Shown: positions 8,036 to 16,021, counted from the stretch's first letter. The stretch is 64,000 nucleotides of DNA from Thermoleophilum album (GCF_028867705.1 NZ_CP066171.1:62001-126000); one strand, 5' to 3'. The notes: generated from the letters alone by a model not told the origin. Numbers and translations are program-made.

Positions 8036-8144
8036 GGATGAGCACCTACGCGCGGAGGTGGAAACCATCTTGCGCGCAGCACGTCTGCAGAGAGCCGGCG
8101 ATCGCTTCGAGCAGGTGTTGCAGGGCGGGCAAACAGTGTGCTAA

Positions 8145-10073
8145 ATGAACGCCATGTCCTGCCCCCTTTTGCGGCGCGTAAGTCGTCGATCAGTCCGATC
8201 TGTCCACGTCAGCCTGCTCGCTCTCTTGACAGCGATGGCGGCTGTTCCGCCCGTCGCATCGGCCGAGCCTGCGCCCACGCTCGTTAAGGGCGGGTTGGGT
8301 CCCGCAGCTAGCGACGGGCCGCCCTGTACACCGGCCGCCTCGGTTGGTAGCACGGTCTACATGGTCTGCGATGACGGTGAGCACGGGCGGGAGCTCTGGC
8401 GAAGCGACGGCACGCCGGCGGGTACGCGTCTTGTTGCCGACATCTACCCGGGCGCTTTTGGCTCCGCACCCGACGGTTTCGTCGTCAAAGACAACACGCT
8501 GTATTTCTTCGCGACCTCGCCCGGATACGGACGGGAGCTGTGGCGGAGCGACGGCAGCGCCGCTGGCACCACGCTGGTGAAGGACATAAACCCCGGGACT
8601 GCCGATTCCTTCCCACGGGAAAGCCGCCCCCAGATCACGCGACAGGGGGCACTGCTTTTGTTCGCCGCCGACGACGGCAGCCACGGACTCGAGCTCTGGC
8701 GCAGCGACGGCACCTCGGAAGGCACCGCGCTCGTCGCCGACATCAATCCCAGCCCGGGCGGGGATAGCTCGCCCAGGCGCTTCGTTTCCTTCGATAGCGC
8801 GACTTACTTCGTTGCGTACACGCCTGATGACAAGGACGAGATTTGGCGCACCGATGGCACCGCCGAGGGAACTACTCGCTTCACCCAGTTCCCAGACCCG
8901 GATCTCAGTGGCGAAGTGAGACCGGGCTTCTCGCCGGTGGCGGTGCTTGAGCTCAAGCGTGTCGGTGACGATCTCGTCTACCTCGTCAATCTCGGCCATA
9001 AGAGTCCGTTCAGCGGGGATTTCACCGGCGTCTACTACGCGTTCGCGCGCTACGACGGCCGCGCGGGAGGGGACGTGTCCGAGCGGGCGAGCTTTTACTC
9101 ATGGTTCGGCCCCCTCTCTCCGATCGACGAACCTCCATTGGTCGAGATCACCGACCTCGGGGGCGATGTTGTGGCGTTCCGCAATCCCCGCGACTTCTAT
9201 GAGGCGAGCGGCGTTCGCCTCGTACGGCTACCGGCCGGGGGCAGCGCTTTCGAGGATCTGAGCGAAGATCTCAGCGGGCCGGAGAACACACTTGGTCCGG
9301 CCGGGCTAACTCCGCTCGGTAGCGACAGGCTACTTTTCATCGCTGAGGCCGGTGGCAACGGCCGTGAGCCGTGGGTTAGCAACGGTACGCCCGGCGCTAC
9401 CGGTTTGCTTGCCGACATTCGCAGCGGTGCCGAAGGGAGCAACCCGACGGTGCTCGGTACTGCCGGTGGAGTCGGGTACTTCTCGGCTGACGATGGCGTG
9501 CACGGCAGGGAGCTCTGGGCGACCGACGGCACGCCCGCGAACACGCGGCTCGTGGCCGATCTCGAACCGGGAGCGAACGGTTCCTCGCCCGCTTGGGTCC
9601 GCGCCGCGGGCACAACGGTCTACTTCCTTGCTCGCACGAGCGCCGACGGCTGGGCGCTCTACCGCCTAGGTCCGCCGGCAGGCTCCGGCTCTGGAACCCA
9701 GCCGCCCCCCGCGCCGCAGCCGGGTCCGCCCTCCGGTGACAACGGGTCGCAGCCCGCGCCCGGTCCGAAGCCGCGTACGGGATGCGACCGGCGGCGCGCC
9801 AAGCTCCGCGTCACAATCATCCGCCGCGGAAACCGCAGCTACAAGGTGCGCTTGCGCCTCGTGGGCCGCGGGTGCAAGCCACGGCGTTACGAGTGTCGTG
9901 TCGCGACAGCCGCCAACGACAAGAAACGGCCCCGCTGGCGTCGGTGCAAGTCTGTTCATGTCGTCTCGCTGCGGCGCGGGGGACGGTACGTACTGCAAGT
10001 GCGCGCCGTTACCGGTGACGGCAAAGTGATCGCGCGCGCCAAAAAGGCGCTCGTTGCGTCCCACAGGCGCTGA
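8145..10073 (+). CDS. ELW-repeat secreted protein with basic C-terminal domain
   Basis: 642 residues. A signal peptide covers about the first 40 residues (hydrophobic VSLLALLTAMAAVPPVASA). About seven repeats follow, with cores such as ELWRSDGTPAGTRLVADIYPG and ELWATDGTPANTRLVADLEPG, each with a strand like VYFxADDGxHGR. Near residues 510-545 comes a Pro/Gly linker. The last 90 residues are rich in Arg and Lys with paired Cys (KLRVTIIRRGN, CKPRRYECRVA), possibly a wall-binding beta domain. It is a paralogue of the truncated gene at the window start but adds this linker and tail. No enzyme motif seen. Extracellular location is supported by the signal; function is unknown. Confidence 0.85.
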   Translation: MNAMSCPLLRRVSRRSVRSVHVSLLALLTAMAAVPPVASAEPAPTLVKGGLGPAASDGPPCTPAASVGSTVYMVCDDGEHGRELWRSDGTPAGTRLVADIYPGAFGSAPDGFVVKDNTLYFFATSPGYGRELWRSDGSAAGTTLVKDINPGTADSFPRESRPQITRQGALLLFAADDGSHGLELWRSDGTSEGTALVADINPSPGGDSSPRRFVSFDSATYFVAYTPDDKDEIWRTDGTAEGTTRFTQFPDPDLSGEVRPGFSPVAVLELKRVGDDLVYLVNLGHKSPFSGDFTGVYYAFARYDGRAGGDVSERASFYSWFGPLSPIDEPPLVEITDLGGDVVAFRNPRDFYEASGVRLVRLPAGGSAFEDLSEDLSGPENTLGPAGLTPLGSDRLLFIAEAGGNGREPWVSNGTPGATGLLADIRSGAEGSNPTVLGTAGGVGYFSADDGVHGRELWATDGTPANTRLVADLEPGANGSSPAWVRAAGTTVYFLARTSADGWALYRLGPPAGSGSGTQPPPAPQPGPPSGDNGSQPAPGPKPRTGCDRRRAKLRVTIIRRGNRSYKVRLRLVGRGCKPRRYECRVATAANDKKRPRWRRCKSVHVVSLRRGGRYVLQVRAVTGDGKVIARAKKALVASHRR

Positions 10074-10149
10074 TCATCCAGCAGCGGCTTTTCGCCAATT
10101 GGGAGTTCGTGGACTCGCTGCCGCCGCGGTGGGTCGTGCTCCCTTCGCC

Positions 10150-10575
10150 TTAGCGCTCCGCCGCACCGCCCGCTCGTGCGGCGCCTGAGCTCTCGCGTAC
10201 CAACACGAGACGGCCATCGCTTAGGCGGTAGACGCGCCCAACGGGAACGCCACGGCCCTGGGCGCGGCCGTGCGTCGGGATGATCGGCGTCGCACTGGTC
10301 GCGGTGTTCAGCGGTCGGCTCGCCCGCTCGTTCGCGCTGTTGCGGCTGCCGAGGACGAGGCCCCACAGCAAGAAGCCGAGAGCGAGGACGACACCGGCTT
10401 CGAACAGGTTCGCCACAGCGTCCAGTGGATCGCCGAGCTCGCGGTGCGGGCCGGCGCGGGCTGTGAAGGGCCGAGCGCGCGCGTCCGAGTCGAGCACCGA
10501 AGCCGGCCACAGAGGGCCGCTCCCCGCTGCCAGCGGGTCGAGCGTGGTCCGACGTCGACGGTGCTCGCCGCTCAC
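10150..10575 (-). CDS. DUF2149-like membrane protein (ExbD-position partner)
   Basis: 141 residues with one hydrophobic helix preceded by the signature GDPLDAVANLFEAGVVLALGF (about residues 47-67). That matches DUF2149 proteins as I know them from archaea and actinobacteria, whose C-terminus ends in a G-x-VYRLxDGRLVLV motif, present here near 113-128. Its start overlaps the stop of the ExbB/TolQ-like gene by 4 bp (ATGA type), so they are one operon. By position and topology (single helix plus soluble domain) it sits where ExbD or TolR would be. That equivalence is inference. Confidence 0.75.
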   Translation of the reverse strand: MSGEHRRRRTTLDPLAAGSGPLWPASVLDSDARARPFTARAGPHRELGDPLDAVANLFEAGVVLALGFLLWGLVLGSRNSANERASRPLNTATSATPIIPTHGRAQGRGVPVGRVYRLSDGRLVLVRESSGAARAGGAAER

Positions 10576-11321
10576 GCGTGCCCTGCCCTCTGCTCGGTGT
10601 GGGCGGTCGTGGCGAAGGTTTCGGTCGCGACGAGGTGGCGGTTCTCGTCCGCCGGCGCTCGCGGCTCCTCTCCGCCGCTACTCGCCGCAGCTGCTCCCGC
10701 CCAGGTGGCCGCCTCCCACGCTGCCTCGAGCCGCGCCTCGTCTGCGGCGTAGAAACGGGACCTGAGCAGTGCGAGACAGAACCCGACCGTGCCACACACC
10801 ACGCCAAGAACCGTCATACCGAACGCAGCCTCGAGCTCGCGCGCAAGCCCCGTCACGTCACCACGGCCCAGGCGATCGAGCGCTGGTCCCAGGGGAATCA
10901 GCGTTCCCGCAAGCCCAAGACCCGGGCCGACCCGCACGAGCAAGCGCGCCCGTTCGACACGGCTTTCGCGCTCGAGAACGAGCGCGCGGTGGTGTGCGCG
11001 CGCCGCCTGCGCGTCGCCTTGCACGACCGCGCGATAGAGCGGCTCGAGCACCCTTGGTTCCCGCGGCGGCAGTGCGCCCCGCTGCGCTGCCTCTGCGATA
11101 TCGCCGAGCGATGCGCGGTTGCGCCGCTGCCACCACTCCGCGATCACGCTCCCGAGCTCGCGACAGGCGAGAAGGAGCACTGCAAACAAAAGCAGCACGA
11201 CCGGTAGGCGCAACTCGCCCGCGAGGTCGCTCGCGACTGACGCGGGGTCGAAGGCAGCGACAGCGCTCACGCCAGCGCGAAGCGGTGACCCTGCGAGGAG
11301 CGGTTGCGCTGCGAGCACCAC
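10572..11321 (-). CDS. MotA/TolQ/ExbB-like proton channel protein
   Basis: 249 residues. A long helix near residues 35-55 (LPVVLLLFAVLLLACREL) is followed by a charged cytoplasmic region (AQRGALPPREPRVLEPLYRAVV, REScontaining RVERARLLVRVGPGLGLAGTL) and two more helices. The segment GPGLGLAGTLIPLGPALDRLG and the later FGMTVLGVVCGTVGFCLALL are the conserved channel part of the ExbB/TolQ/MotA family. The family uses the proton gradient to energise a partner. Here the partners would be the DUF2149 protein after it and the PKD surface protein before it (3-bp gap). An ExbB-like motor beside a heme importer in a presumed single-membrane actinobacterium is unusual. Confidence 0.8.
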   Translation of the reverse strand: MVLAAQPLLAGSPLRAGVSAVAAFDPASVASDLAGELRLPVVLLLFAVLLLACRELGSVIAEWWQRRNRASLGDIAEAAQRGALPPREPRVLEPLYRAVVQGDAQAARAHHRALVLERESRVERARLLVRVGPGLGLAGTLIPLGPALDRLGRGDVTGLARELEAAFGMTVLGVVCGTVGFCLALLRSRFYAADEARLEAAWEAATWAGAAAASSGGEEPRAPADENRHLVATETFATTAHTEQRAGHA

Positions 11322-11324
11322 CGC

Positions 11325-12644
11325 CTACCGCCGGATCCGCAGCCACCGCCCGCGGCGCCCGCGCCACCCCGCGCGCACGCCGCCTCCGAACTCCCCCACC
11401 GCTCCCGCGACGGCGGCTGCCACTGCTAGCAGAGCAAACGCCGCGGCTGGGGTGAGCTGGAGCACGCCCGTGCGGGCGCTGGCGAGATCAGCTGTTGCGC
11501 CTGTGCGAAGCGCGGTGGCGAGTAGAGCAGGGGTTTCTTTGCGCAAAGAACCGTCAGCGGCGCTTCGCGCTTCGCTGTTCGTGGTCTGCTCTTGGTGGCG
11601 CCTAGCTGCGTCGTCGCCCTCCGTCACAAGCTGTCCGGCTACCCGCGTCGCGCCTGCGGGCGACCGGCGCGCAGTGGGTTTGCCCGTTGCTCGCGTCGTG
11701 CTCCTGGGTGCGGTGTTCCCGGGCGAGCCGTTTCTGCGCGCGCCGTTGCCACGTGCGGCGTTCCCTTGCTCGCTCTCGACCGCCGCGGCGCGTGCACGCC
11801 CCTTTTCCGAATCGCTTGCTGTCTGTCCGCCCTGCACAGGTCCGCTCGCCGCGCCAGAGCGTGCCGACCCGCCGCCAGCGCGCCGACCGCTAGGCGCCAC
11901 CCGCCCAACAGCGACGCGCAAGGGATCACTACTGCCGGCCGCACCGTCGCTCGTCTGCGCTTCGGCGACGACCGAGTAGACGCCGCGGCGTCGAAAGGCG
12001 TGCTGCGCTTCCCTGCCAGTCGCGACGCCGCCATCACCGAACGACCAGCGCACCACGACCTCGCCACCGCTGCCGCTCCCGACCACCCGCGCTCTGAACC
12101 GGCCACGCGCGCCGGGCCGAAGGCGTGTTGGGCCGGCGATCAACACACGCAACGCTGGGCCTGGAGCAACGGTGATGCGCAGCGGCGTGTCTGGAGAGGT
12201 CAGGAAGTTGTCGCCTGCGTTAACGTCGGCGCGACCGAGCGACGGTCGCAACAGGCCAGTTTGCCGCCCGCTCACCCACACGATCGCAGCGCGGCTGTCG
12301 CTTCCCACCTGCTCACGTGTGAGGTAGAGGATCGAACCGTCGGGACGCGCGATCTCGAGGCTCGGTACGGCAGCCGGGTCGATGCCAGCAGCGCGCAACA
12401 CCGTCCCGATCCGCACGCCCGAGAGTCGGACGTAGCGGACACGCCGCAGCGATCGCAGCACGAAGTCGGCGTTGGTGACGTCGTAGAGCTCGCGGAGGCG
12501 ATCGTCCTCTACTACGACCGGCCGTGCCTGCCCGGGCAGCTGGATCGCCACCGACGCGCCAGCCTCAGGAGCCTCGCCAGCCAACGCCACCGCTGCGACC
12601 ACAGCGAGTGCGCTCGCCCAGATACGGCCTCGGTTGCGGTGCAT
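11325..12644 (-). CDS. Surface protein with molybdopterin-binding-like and PKD domains, C-terminal anchor
   Basis: 439 residues. Signal peptide at 1-31 (WASALAVVAAVALAGEAPEA). Residues about 35-165 resemble the small beta domain found in sulfite-oxidase-type proteins (VRLSGVRIGTVLRAAGID, ARPDGSILYLTREQVG, TPLRITVAPG) without its catalytic Cys. Residues about 165-255 form a PKD-type immunoglobulin-like domain with VVRWSFGDGG and the final strand YSVVAEA. A long Ser/Gly/Arg-rich linker follows, then one hydrophobic helix near 400-420 and a basic end, so the protein is displayed outside and anchored at its C-terminus. It is first in an operon with the ExbB-like and DUF2149 genes. A role as heme or metal receptor is inferred from context only. 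Confidence 0.75.
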   Translation of the reverse strand: MHRNRGRIWASALAVVAAVALAGEAPEAGASVAIQLPGQARPVVVEDDRLRELYDVTNADFVLRSLRRVRYVRLSGVRIGTVLRAAGIDPAAVPSLEIARPDGSILYLTREQVGSDSRAAIVWVSGRQTGLLRPSLGRADVNAGDNFLTSPDTPLRITVAPGPALRVLIAGPTRLRPGARGRFRARVVGSGSGGEVVVRWSFGDGGVATGREAQHAFRRRGVYSVVAEAQTSDGAAGSSDPLRVAVGRVAPSGRRAGGGSARSGAASGPVQGGQTASDSEKGRARAAAVESEQGNAARGNGARRNGSPGNTAPRSTTRATGKPTARRSPAGATRVAGQLVTEGDDAARRHQEQTTNSEARSAADGSLRKETPALLATALRTGATADLASARTGVLQLTPAAAFALLAVAAAVAGAVGEFGGGVRAGWRGRRGRWLRIRR

Positions 12645-12692
12645 CGGTTACGGAAACACGCGCTCGACGGTGTCGCGGTTGGCTGCGCGTTC

Positions 12693-13058
12693 TCAGTTCG
12701 CCAACGCCTCGCCCAGGGCGTGCTCGTCGTCCGGAGAAAGCGCAGCGAACGAGCTGCCAGCCGCCGCCTCGGAGTCGATGACCTCGTACAGCCGCAGCTC
12801 CGAGTGACCGCCGAGCGGACGCTCGGCCTCGCGCGAGTGGGCGCGCTTGAACAGGTCGGATTTCACCCAGCCGCGAAAGTCGCTTTCGCTTCGCCAGTAG
12901 GTCAGGACGACGTAGTCGCCCGGCCGGTCGCGGCGCAAGAGGTCGAAGCGGAGGAAACCGGGTGCCTGCGCCAGCAGCCGCTCGCGCTGCAGGAACCGGC
13001 GCTCGAACTCCTCGGCCTGGTTTTCGGGAACGGTGATGCAGTTCATTGCGACGATCAT
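12693..13058 (-). CDS. Antibiotic-biosynthesis-monooxygenase-fold protein, probable heme-degrading monooxygenase
   Basis: 121 residues of the dimeric alpha-beta barrel (ABM) fold. VAMNCITVPENQAEEFERRF is the first strand and helix, followed by PGFLRFDLLRRD, DYVVLTYWRSESDFRGWVKSD and a helix with FKRAH. The spacing matches HmoB/IsdG-like heme monooxygenases, with the late His in the expected area; I cannot prove heme binding from sequence. It diverges from the HmuT-like gene. An iron-operator copy (13061-13074) begins 2 bp upstream of the ATG, so the transcript would be nearly leaderless or translation starts at the next ATG (13046). Confidence 0.8.
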   Translation of the reverse strand: MIVAMNCITVPENQAEEFERRFLQRERLLAQAPGFLRFDLLRRDRPGDYVVLTYWRSESDFRGWVKSDLFKRAHSREAERPLGGHSELRLYEVIDSEAAAGSSFAALSPDDEHALGEALAN

Positions 13059-13060
13059 GG

Positions 13061-13074
13061 TTAGGGAATCCTAA
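13061..13074. promoter_or_regulatory. Iron-repressor operator copy A
   Basis: TTAGGGAATCCTAA is a palindrome of the form TTAGG-N4-CCTAA, as in the 5' part of the DtxR/IdeR operator (TTAGGTTAGCCTAACCTAA). It abuts the start of the heme-monooxygenase-like gene and would silence it when iron is replete. Confidence 0.75.
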
Positions 13075-13103
13075 CGATTCCCGTTCGATGTGCTAGGAAT
13101 TGA

Positions 13104-13130
13104 TTAGGCAGACCTATTAGGGTCCCCTAA
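13104..13130. promoter_or_regulatory. Iron-repressor operator copies B and C, overlapping
   Basis: TTAGGCAGACCTAT (13104-13117) and TTAGGGTCCCCTAA (13117-13130) share one base and both follow TTAGG-N4-CCTAA or nearly so. Centres are 13 bp apart, which suits two repressor dimers bound side by side. They lie 28 bp before the ATG of the HmuT-like gene. Confidence 0.75.
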
Positions 13131-13158
13131 CCAGGAACGACGAATGGAGGTCGCGCAG

Positions 13159-14079
13159 ATGAAACGAACTCTTCGCGCGCGCTTGGCCCGGCGGTGGGTG
13201 CGCGTGCTCCTGGCGACGACTGGCGCTGCCCTTGCGCTGGCCGTAGCCGGGAGCGGAGCGGCGCTCGCAGCGACGCCCAAGCGCATCGTGTCGCTCAACG
13301 GCGACATCACCGAGATCATCTTCGCGCTCGGGTACGGCAACCGGTTGGTCGCGGTCGACGTCAGTGCGACCTACCCGGCTGCGGCGCGCAAGCTGCCGAA
13401 GATCGGTTACCAGCGCACGCTCGCACCGGAGCCCATCCTCGCCTTCAACCCCGACCTGATCATCGGCGACGAAGTGGCCGGACCGCAGGCGACGCTCGAT
13501 CAGCTGCGAGCTGCCGGCAAGCGCGTCGTGATCATCAAGGGGGCGCGCTCGGTGCGCGACATCCCCGCCAAGATCCGCGCAGTCGGCAAGGCGCTCGGAG
13601 CGACGGCTTACAAGCGGGCGAAGAAGCTCGCGGCCACCACCGACAAGCGACTGCGCGCGGTCCGCAAGCGAATCCGGCGGGTTAAGCGCAAGCCGCGCGT
13701 CGCCTTCCTCTACCTACGCGGGACACAGGTGCAGTACATCGGCGGCCGTGGGTCGGGTGCAGACACCGTGATCTCGTACGCGGGCGGTGTCGACGCGGGG
13801 ACGAGTGCTGGGCTGCGCGGCTTCAGGCCGCTCTCCCCGGAGGCACTGGTGGCGATGAAGCCCGACTACATCGTCACCCTCGCGGCGGGTCTCCAGTCCG
13901 TGGGAGGCGTGAGCGGCCTGTTGCAGTTGCCGGGCGTTGCGGACACACCCGCTGGTGCACGCAAACGCATCCTCTCCTTCGACGATCTCGAGTTCCTTGG
14001 TCTTGGACCCCGCACACCGCGGGTGATCGAACGGCTGGCGCGGGCGATCGGGACCCTCGCATCGGCCAATCGCCGGTGA
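13159..14079 (+). CDS. hmuT: Heme (or siderophore) ABC transporter binding protein, HmuT-like
   Basis: 306 residues from the ATG at 13159, chosen because GGAGG lies 8 bp before it; an upstream ATG at 13144 is in frame. A signal peptide (VRVLLATTGAALALAVAGSG) ends near residue 38 without a lipobox. The binding-protein core begins KRIVSLNGDITEIIFALGYG and continues LVAVDVSATYP, IGYQRTLAPEPILAFNPDLIIG and KRVVIIKGARSV. This is the bilobal helical-backbone fold of BtuF/HmuT-type proteins. The heme-degrading enzyme on the other side of the iron operators argues for heme as ligand rather than cobalamin; that is inference. Start of a three-gene import operon. Confidence 0.85.
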   Translation: MKRTLRARLARRWVRVLLATTGAALALAVAGSGAALAATPKRIVSLNGDITEIIFALGYGNRLVAVDVSATYPAAARKLPKIGYQRTLAPEPILAFNPDLIIGDEVAGPQATLDQLRAAGKRVVIIKGARSVRDIPAKIRAVGKALGATAYKRAKKLAATTDKRLRAVRKRIRRVKRKPRVAFLYLRGTQVQYIGGRGSGADTVISYAGGVDAGTSAGLRGFRPLSPEALVAMKPDYIVTLAAGLQSVGGVSGLLQLPGVADTPAGARKRILSFDDLEFLGLGPRTPRVIERLARAIGTLASANRR

Positions 14080-15236
14080 GTCGGTCCCTTTCTGCGGAGC
14101 AGGCGGGCCGGGCGGCCGTACGGCCGCCCGGCCCTGCCACCGCCTCCGGCGGGCCAGGGTTGCCGACGGCACGCACGGCCACAAGCGACGCGATCGCCGC
14201 GCGTCGCAAGGCACGGCTAGCCACCGCGCTCTGTGCGCTCGTCGCGCTGGTGGCCGCGGTACTCGGGGGCACAACGCTGGGGGCGGTGAAGATCCCGCCG
14301 GGCGAGGTTCTCTCCTTCTTCCTCGGCAAGCTTGGTTTCGCGGGTGCGCCAGATCCGCAGACCGTGGCGGTGCTCGAATCGATCCGCCTCCCCCGCCTCG
14401 TTCTTGCCCTTGTTGGCGGTGCTGCACTTGCCCTCGCTGGCGCGGCGATGCAGGGCATCTTCCGCAACCCGCTTGCCGACCCTGGGATCGTCGGTGTGTC
14501 CGCAGGATGCGCGGCTGGGGCTGCGCTCGCCGCGGTAGCGGGCCTGTCGCTCGCGGCACTACCGGGGCTGAGCGCCCTGGCTGGTAGCGCGTTCCTCGGC
14601 GGTTTGGTAGCCGCCTTTTTCGCTTACCGGTTTGCCCGCAGCGAGGGGCGTACCGAAGTGCTCACGTTGATCCTCGCCGGCATCGCCATCAACTCGATCG
14701 GGCTCGGCATTCTGGGATTGATGCTCTACCTCGCCGACGACGCCGAGCTGCGCTCACTGACAGGCTGGCTGCTCGGTAGCTTCGCCGGCGCGCACTGGCG
14801 TGACGTAGCGCTCGTTACCGCCTGTCTCGTCGTCGGTGCGATTGCCCTGATGCCGTTGGCGGTGAAGCTCGACGCGCTCGCGCTCGGCGAGCGCGAAGCG
14901 CGTGACCTCGGCATCGATGTCGAGCGCGTCCGCGCCATCACGATCGCCGCGGCCACGCTGTTGACGGCGGCAACGGTCGCGGTTGCGGGGGCGATCTCGT
15001 TCATCGGTCTTGTCGCGCCCCACATCGTCCGCCTCGCCGCTGGACCGGCCCACCGTTTCCTCTTGCCGGCGAGCCTCGCTACCGGCGCCGCGCTGTGCGG
15101 TCTTGCCGATCTCGCGGCACGGACGATCGCGCTGCCGCAGGAGATCCCGATCGGTGTCGTCACCGCCCTCGTCGGCGGCCCGTTCTTCTTGTGGCTCGTG
15201 CGCCGGGCGCGAGCGCGCGCGACGGTGGTGCGGTGA
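14076..15236 (+). CDS. hmuU: HmuU-like (FecCD family) ABC permease
   Basis: 386 residues with about ten membrane helices. FecCD-family landmarks are clear: SIRLPRLVLALVGGAALALAGA, MQGIFRNPLADPGIVGVS, GWLLGSFAGAHW, AGAISFIGLVAPHIVRLAAG and PQEIPIGVVTALVGGPFFLWLV at the end. The GTG at 14076 overlaps the hmuT stop (GTGA) but has no ribosome-binding site and would add about 28 low-complexity residues encoded by a 30-bp palindrome. A TTG at 14160 is an alternative start that leaves the palindrome untranslated. Forms the membrane channel with HmuV. Confidence 0.87.
   Translation: MSRSLSAEQAGRAAVRPPGPATASGGPGLPTARTATSDAIAARRKARLATALCALVALVAAVLGGTTLGAVKIPPGEVLSFFLGKLGFAGAPDPQTVAVLESIRLPRLVLALVGGAALALAGAAMQGIFRNPLADPGIVGVSAGCAAGAALAAVAGLSLAALPGLSALAGSAFLGGLVAAFFAYRFARSEGRTEVLTLILAGIAINSIGLGILGLMLYLADDAELRSLTGWLLGSFAGAHWRDVALVTACLVVGAIALMPLAVKLDALALGEREARDLGIDVERVRAITIAAATLLTAATVAVAGAISFIGLVAPHIVRLAAGPAHRFLLPASLATGAALCGLADLAARTIALPQEIPIGVVTALVGGPFFLWLVRRARARATVVR
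14105..14134. other. 30-bp perfect palindrome at the hmuT-hmuU junction
   Basis: GGGCCGGGCGGCCG TA CGGCCGCCCGGCCC is perfectly self-complementary. It lies between the hmuT stop (14079) and the alternative hmuU start (14160). It could protect the 3' end of hmuT mRNA or terminate part of the transcripts so that binding protein is made in excess over permease. Confidence 0.7.
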
Positions 15237-15271
15237 GAAGCGCGCTACGCACAAGCACCAAAGGGGGCACT

Positions 15272-16009
15272 GTGCTCGCCGACACCGTTCTCGCCGCTCG
15301 CGGCGTGACCCTGGCATTCGGACCGGTGCGAGTTCTCGACGGAGTTTCGATCGACGTCGAGCCGGGGAAGCTGACCGTCGTGATCGGCCCGAACGGAACC
15401 GGTAAAACGTCCCTGGTTGACGTGCTCGCTGGTGTTCGCCGACCGAACGCTGGCGAGGTGACGCTGGGCGGCAGGCGCATCGACGATCTCGGGCTGCACG
15501 AGCTTGCAGAGCTGCGTGCCGTGGTGAGGCAGCGGCCGCCGGTGCCCGAGGGCTTTCTGCTCGCCGAGATGGTCGCGACAGCAACCGGTGGTCAGCTGGG
15601 CGACGATGTACTCCGCGCCCTCGATGAGGTTGGCATCGGGCATCTGGCCGCCCGACGGGTCGAGACCTTGTCGGGTGGTGAGCTGCAGCTCGGCGACTTG
15701 GCGCGAGCGCTGGTTCGCAAGACGCCAGTTCTGCTGCTCGACGAGCCGACGGCGTCGCTCGATCCCGCCCACCAACACGCCGTTTTGGCCATCTGCAAAC
15801 GGCGTGCCGAAGCGGGCGGAACGGTGCTGTGTGTTCTGCACGACTTGACGCTCACCGCCCGCTACGCCGACGAGGTCGTGGTGCTTGACCGAGGTCGCGT
15901 CGCCGCCGCCGGCCCGGCCGATGAGGTCCTAACCGAGCCGATCCTGCGCTCCGTGTGGCGCCATCCGCTCGAGATCGTCCGTCGCTGCGGGCGTGTGTTT
16001 ATCGGCTAG
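15272..16009 (+). CDS. hmuV: HmuV-like heme ABC transporter ATPase
   Basis: 245 residues from GTG 15272, which has AAGGGGG just before it; GTG 15233, overlapping the hmuU stop, is an in-frame alternative. Walker A GPNGTGKTS at 39-47, signature LSGGELQLGDLARAL near 135, Walker B VLLLDEPTASLD near 158, and the switch His in VLCVLHDLTLTARY. It powers import through the HmuU-like channel. The stop is 12 bp from the stop of the convergent carboxypeptidase gene. Confidence 0.9.
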   Translation: MLADTVLAARGVTLAFGPVRVLDGVSIDVEPGKLTVVIGPNGTGKTSLVDVLAGVRRPNAGEVTLGGRRIDDLGLHELAELRAVVRQRPPVPEGFLLAEMVATATGGQLGDDVLRALDEVGIGHLAARRVETLSGGELQLGDLARALVRKTPVLLLDEPTASLDPAHQHAVLAICKRRAEAGGTVLCVLHDLTLTARYADEVVVLDRGRVAAAGPADEVLTEPILRSVWRHPLEIVRRCGRVFIG

Positions 16010-16021
16010 AAAACGTGCACG

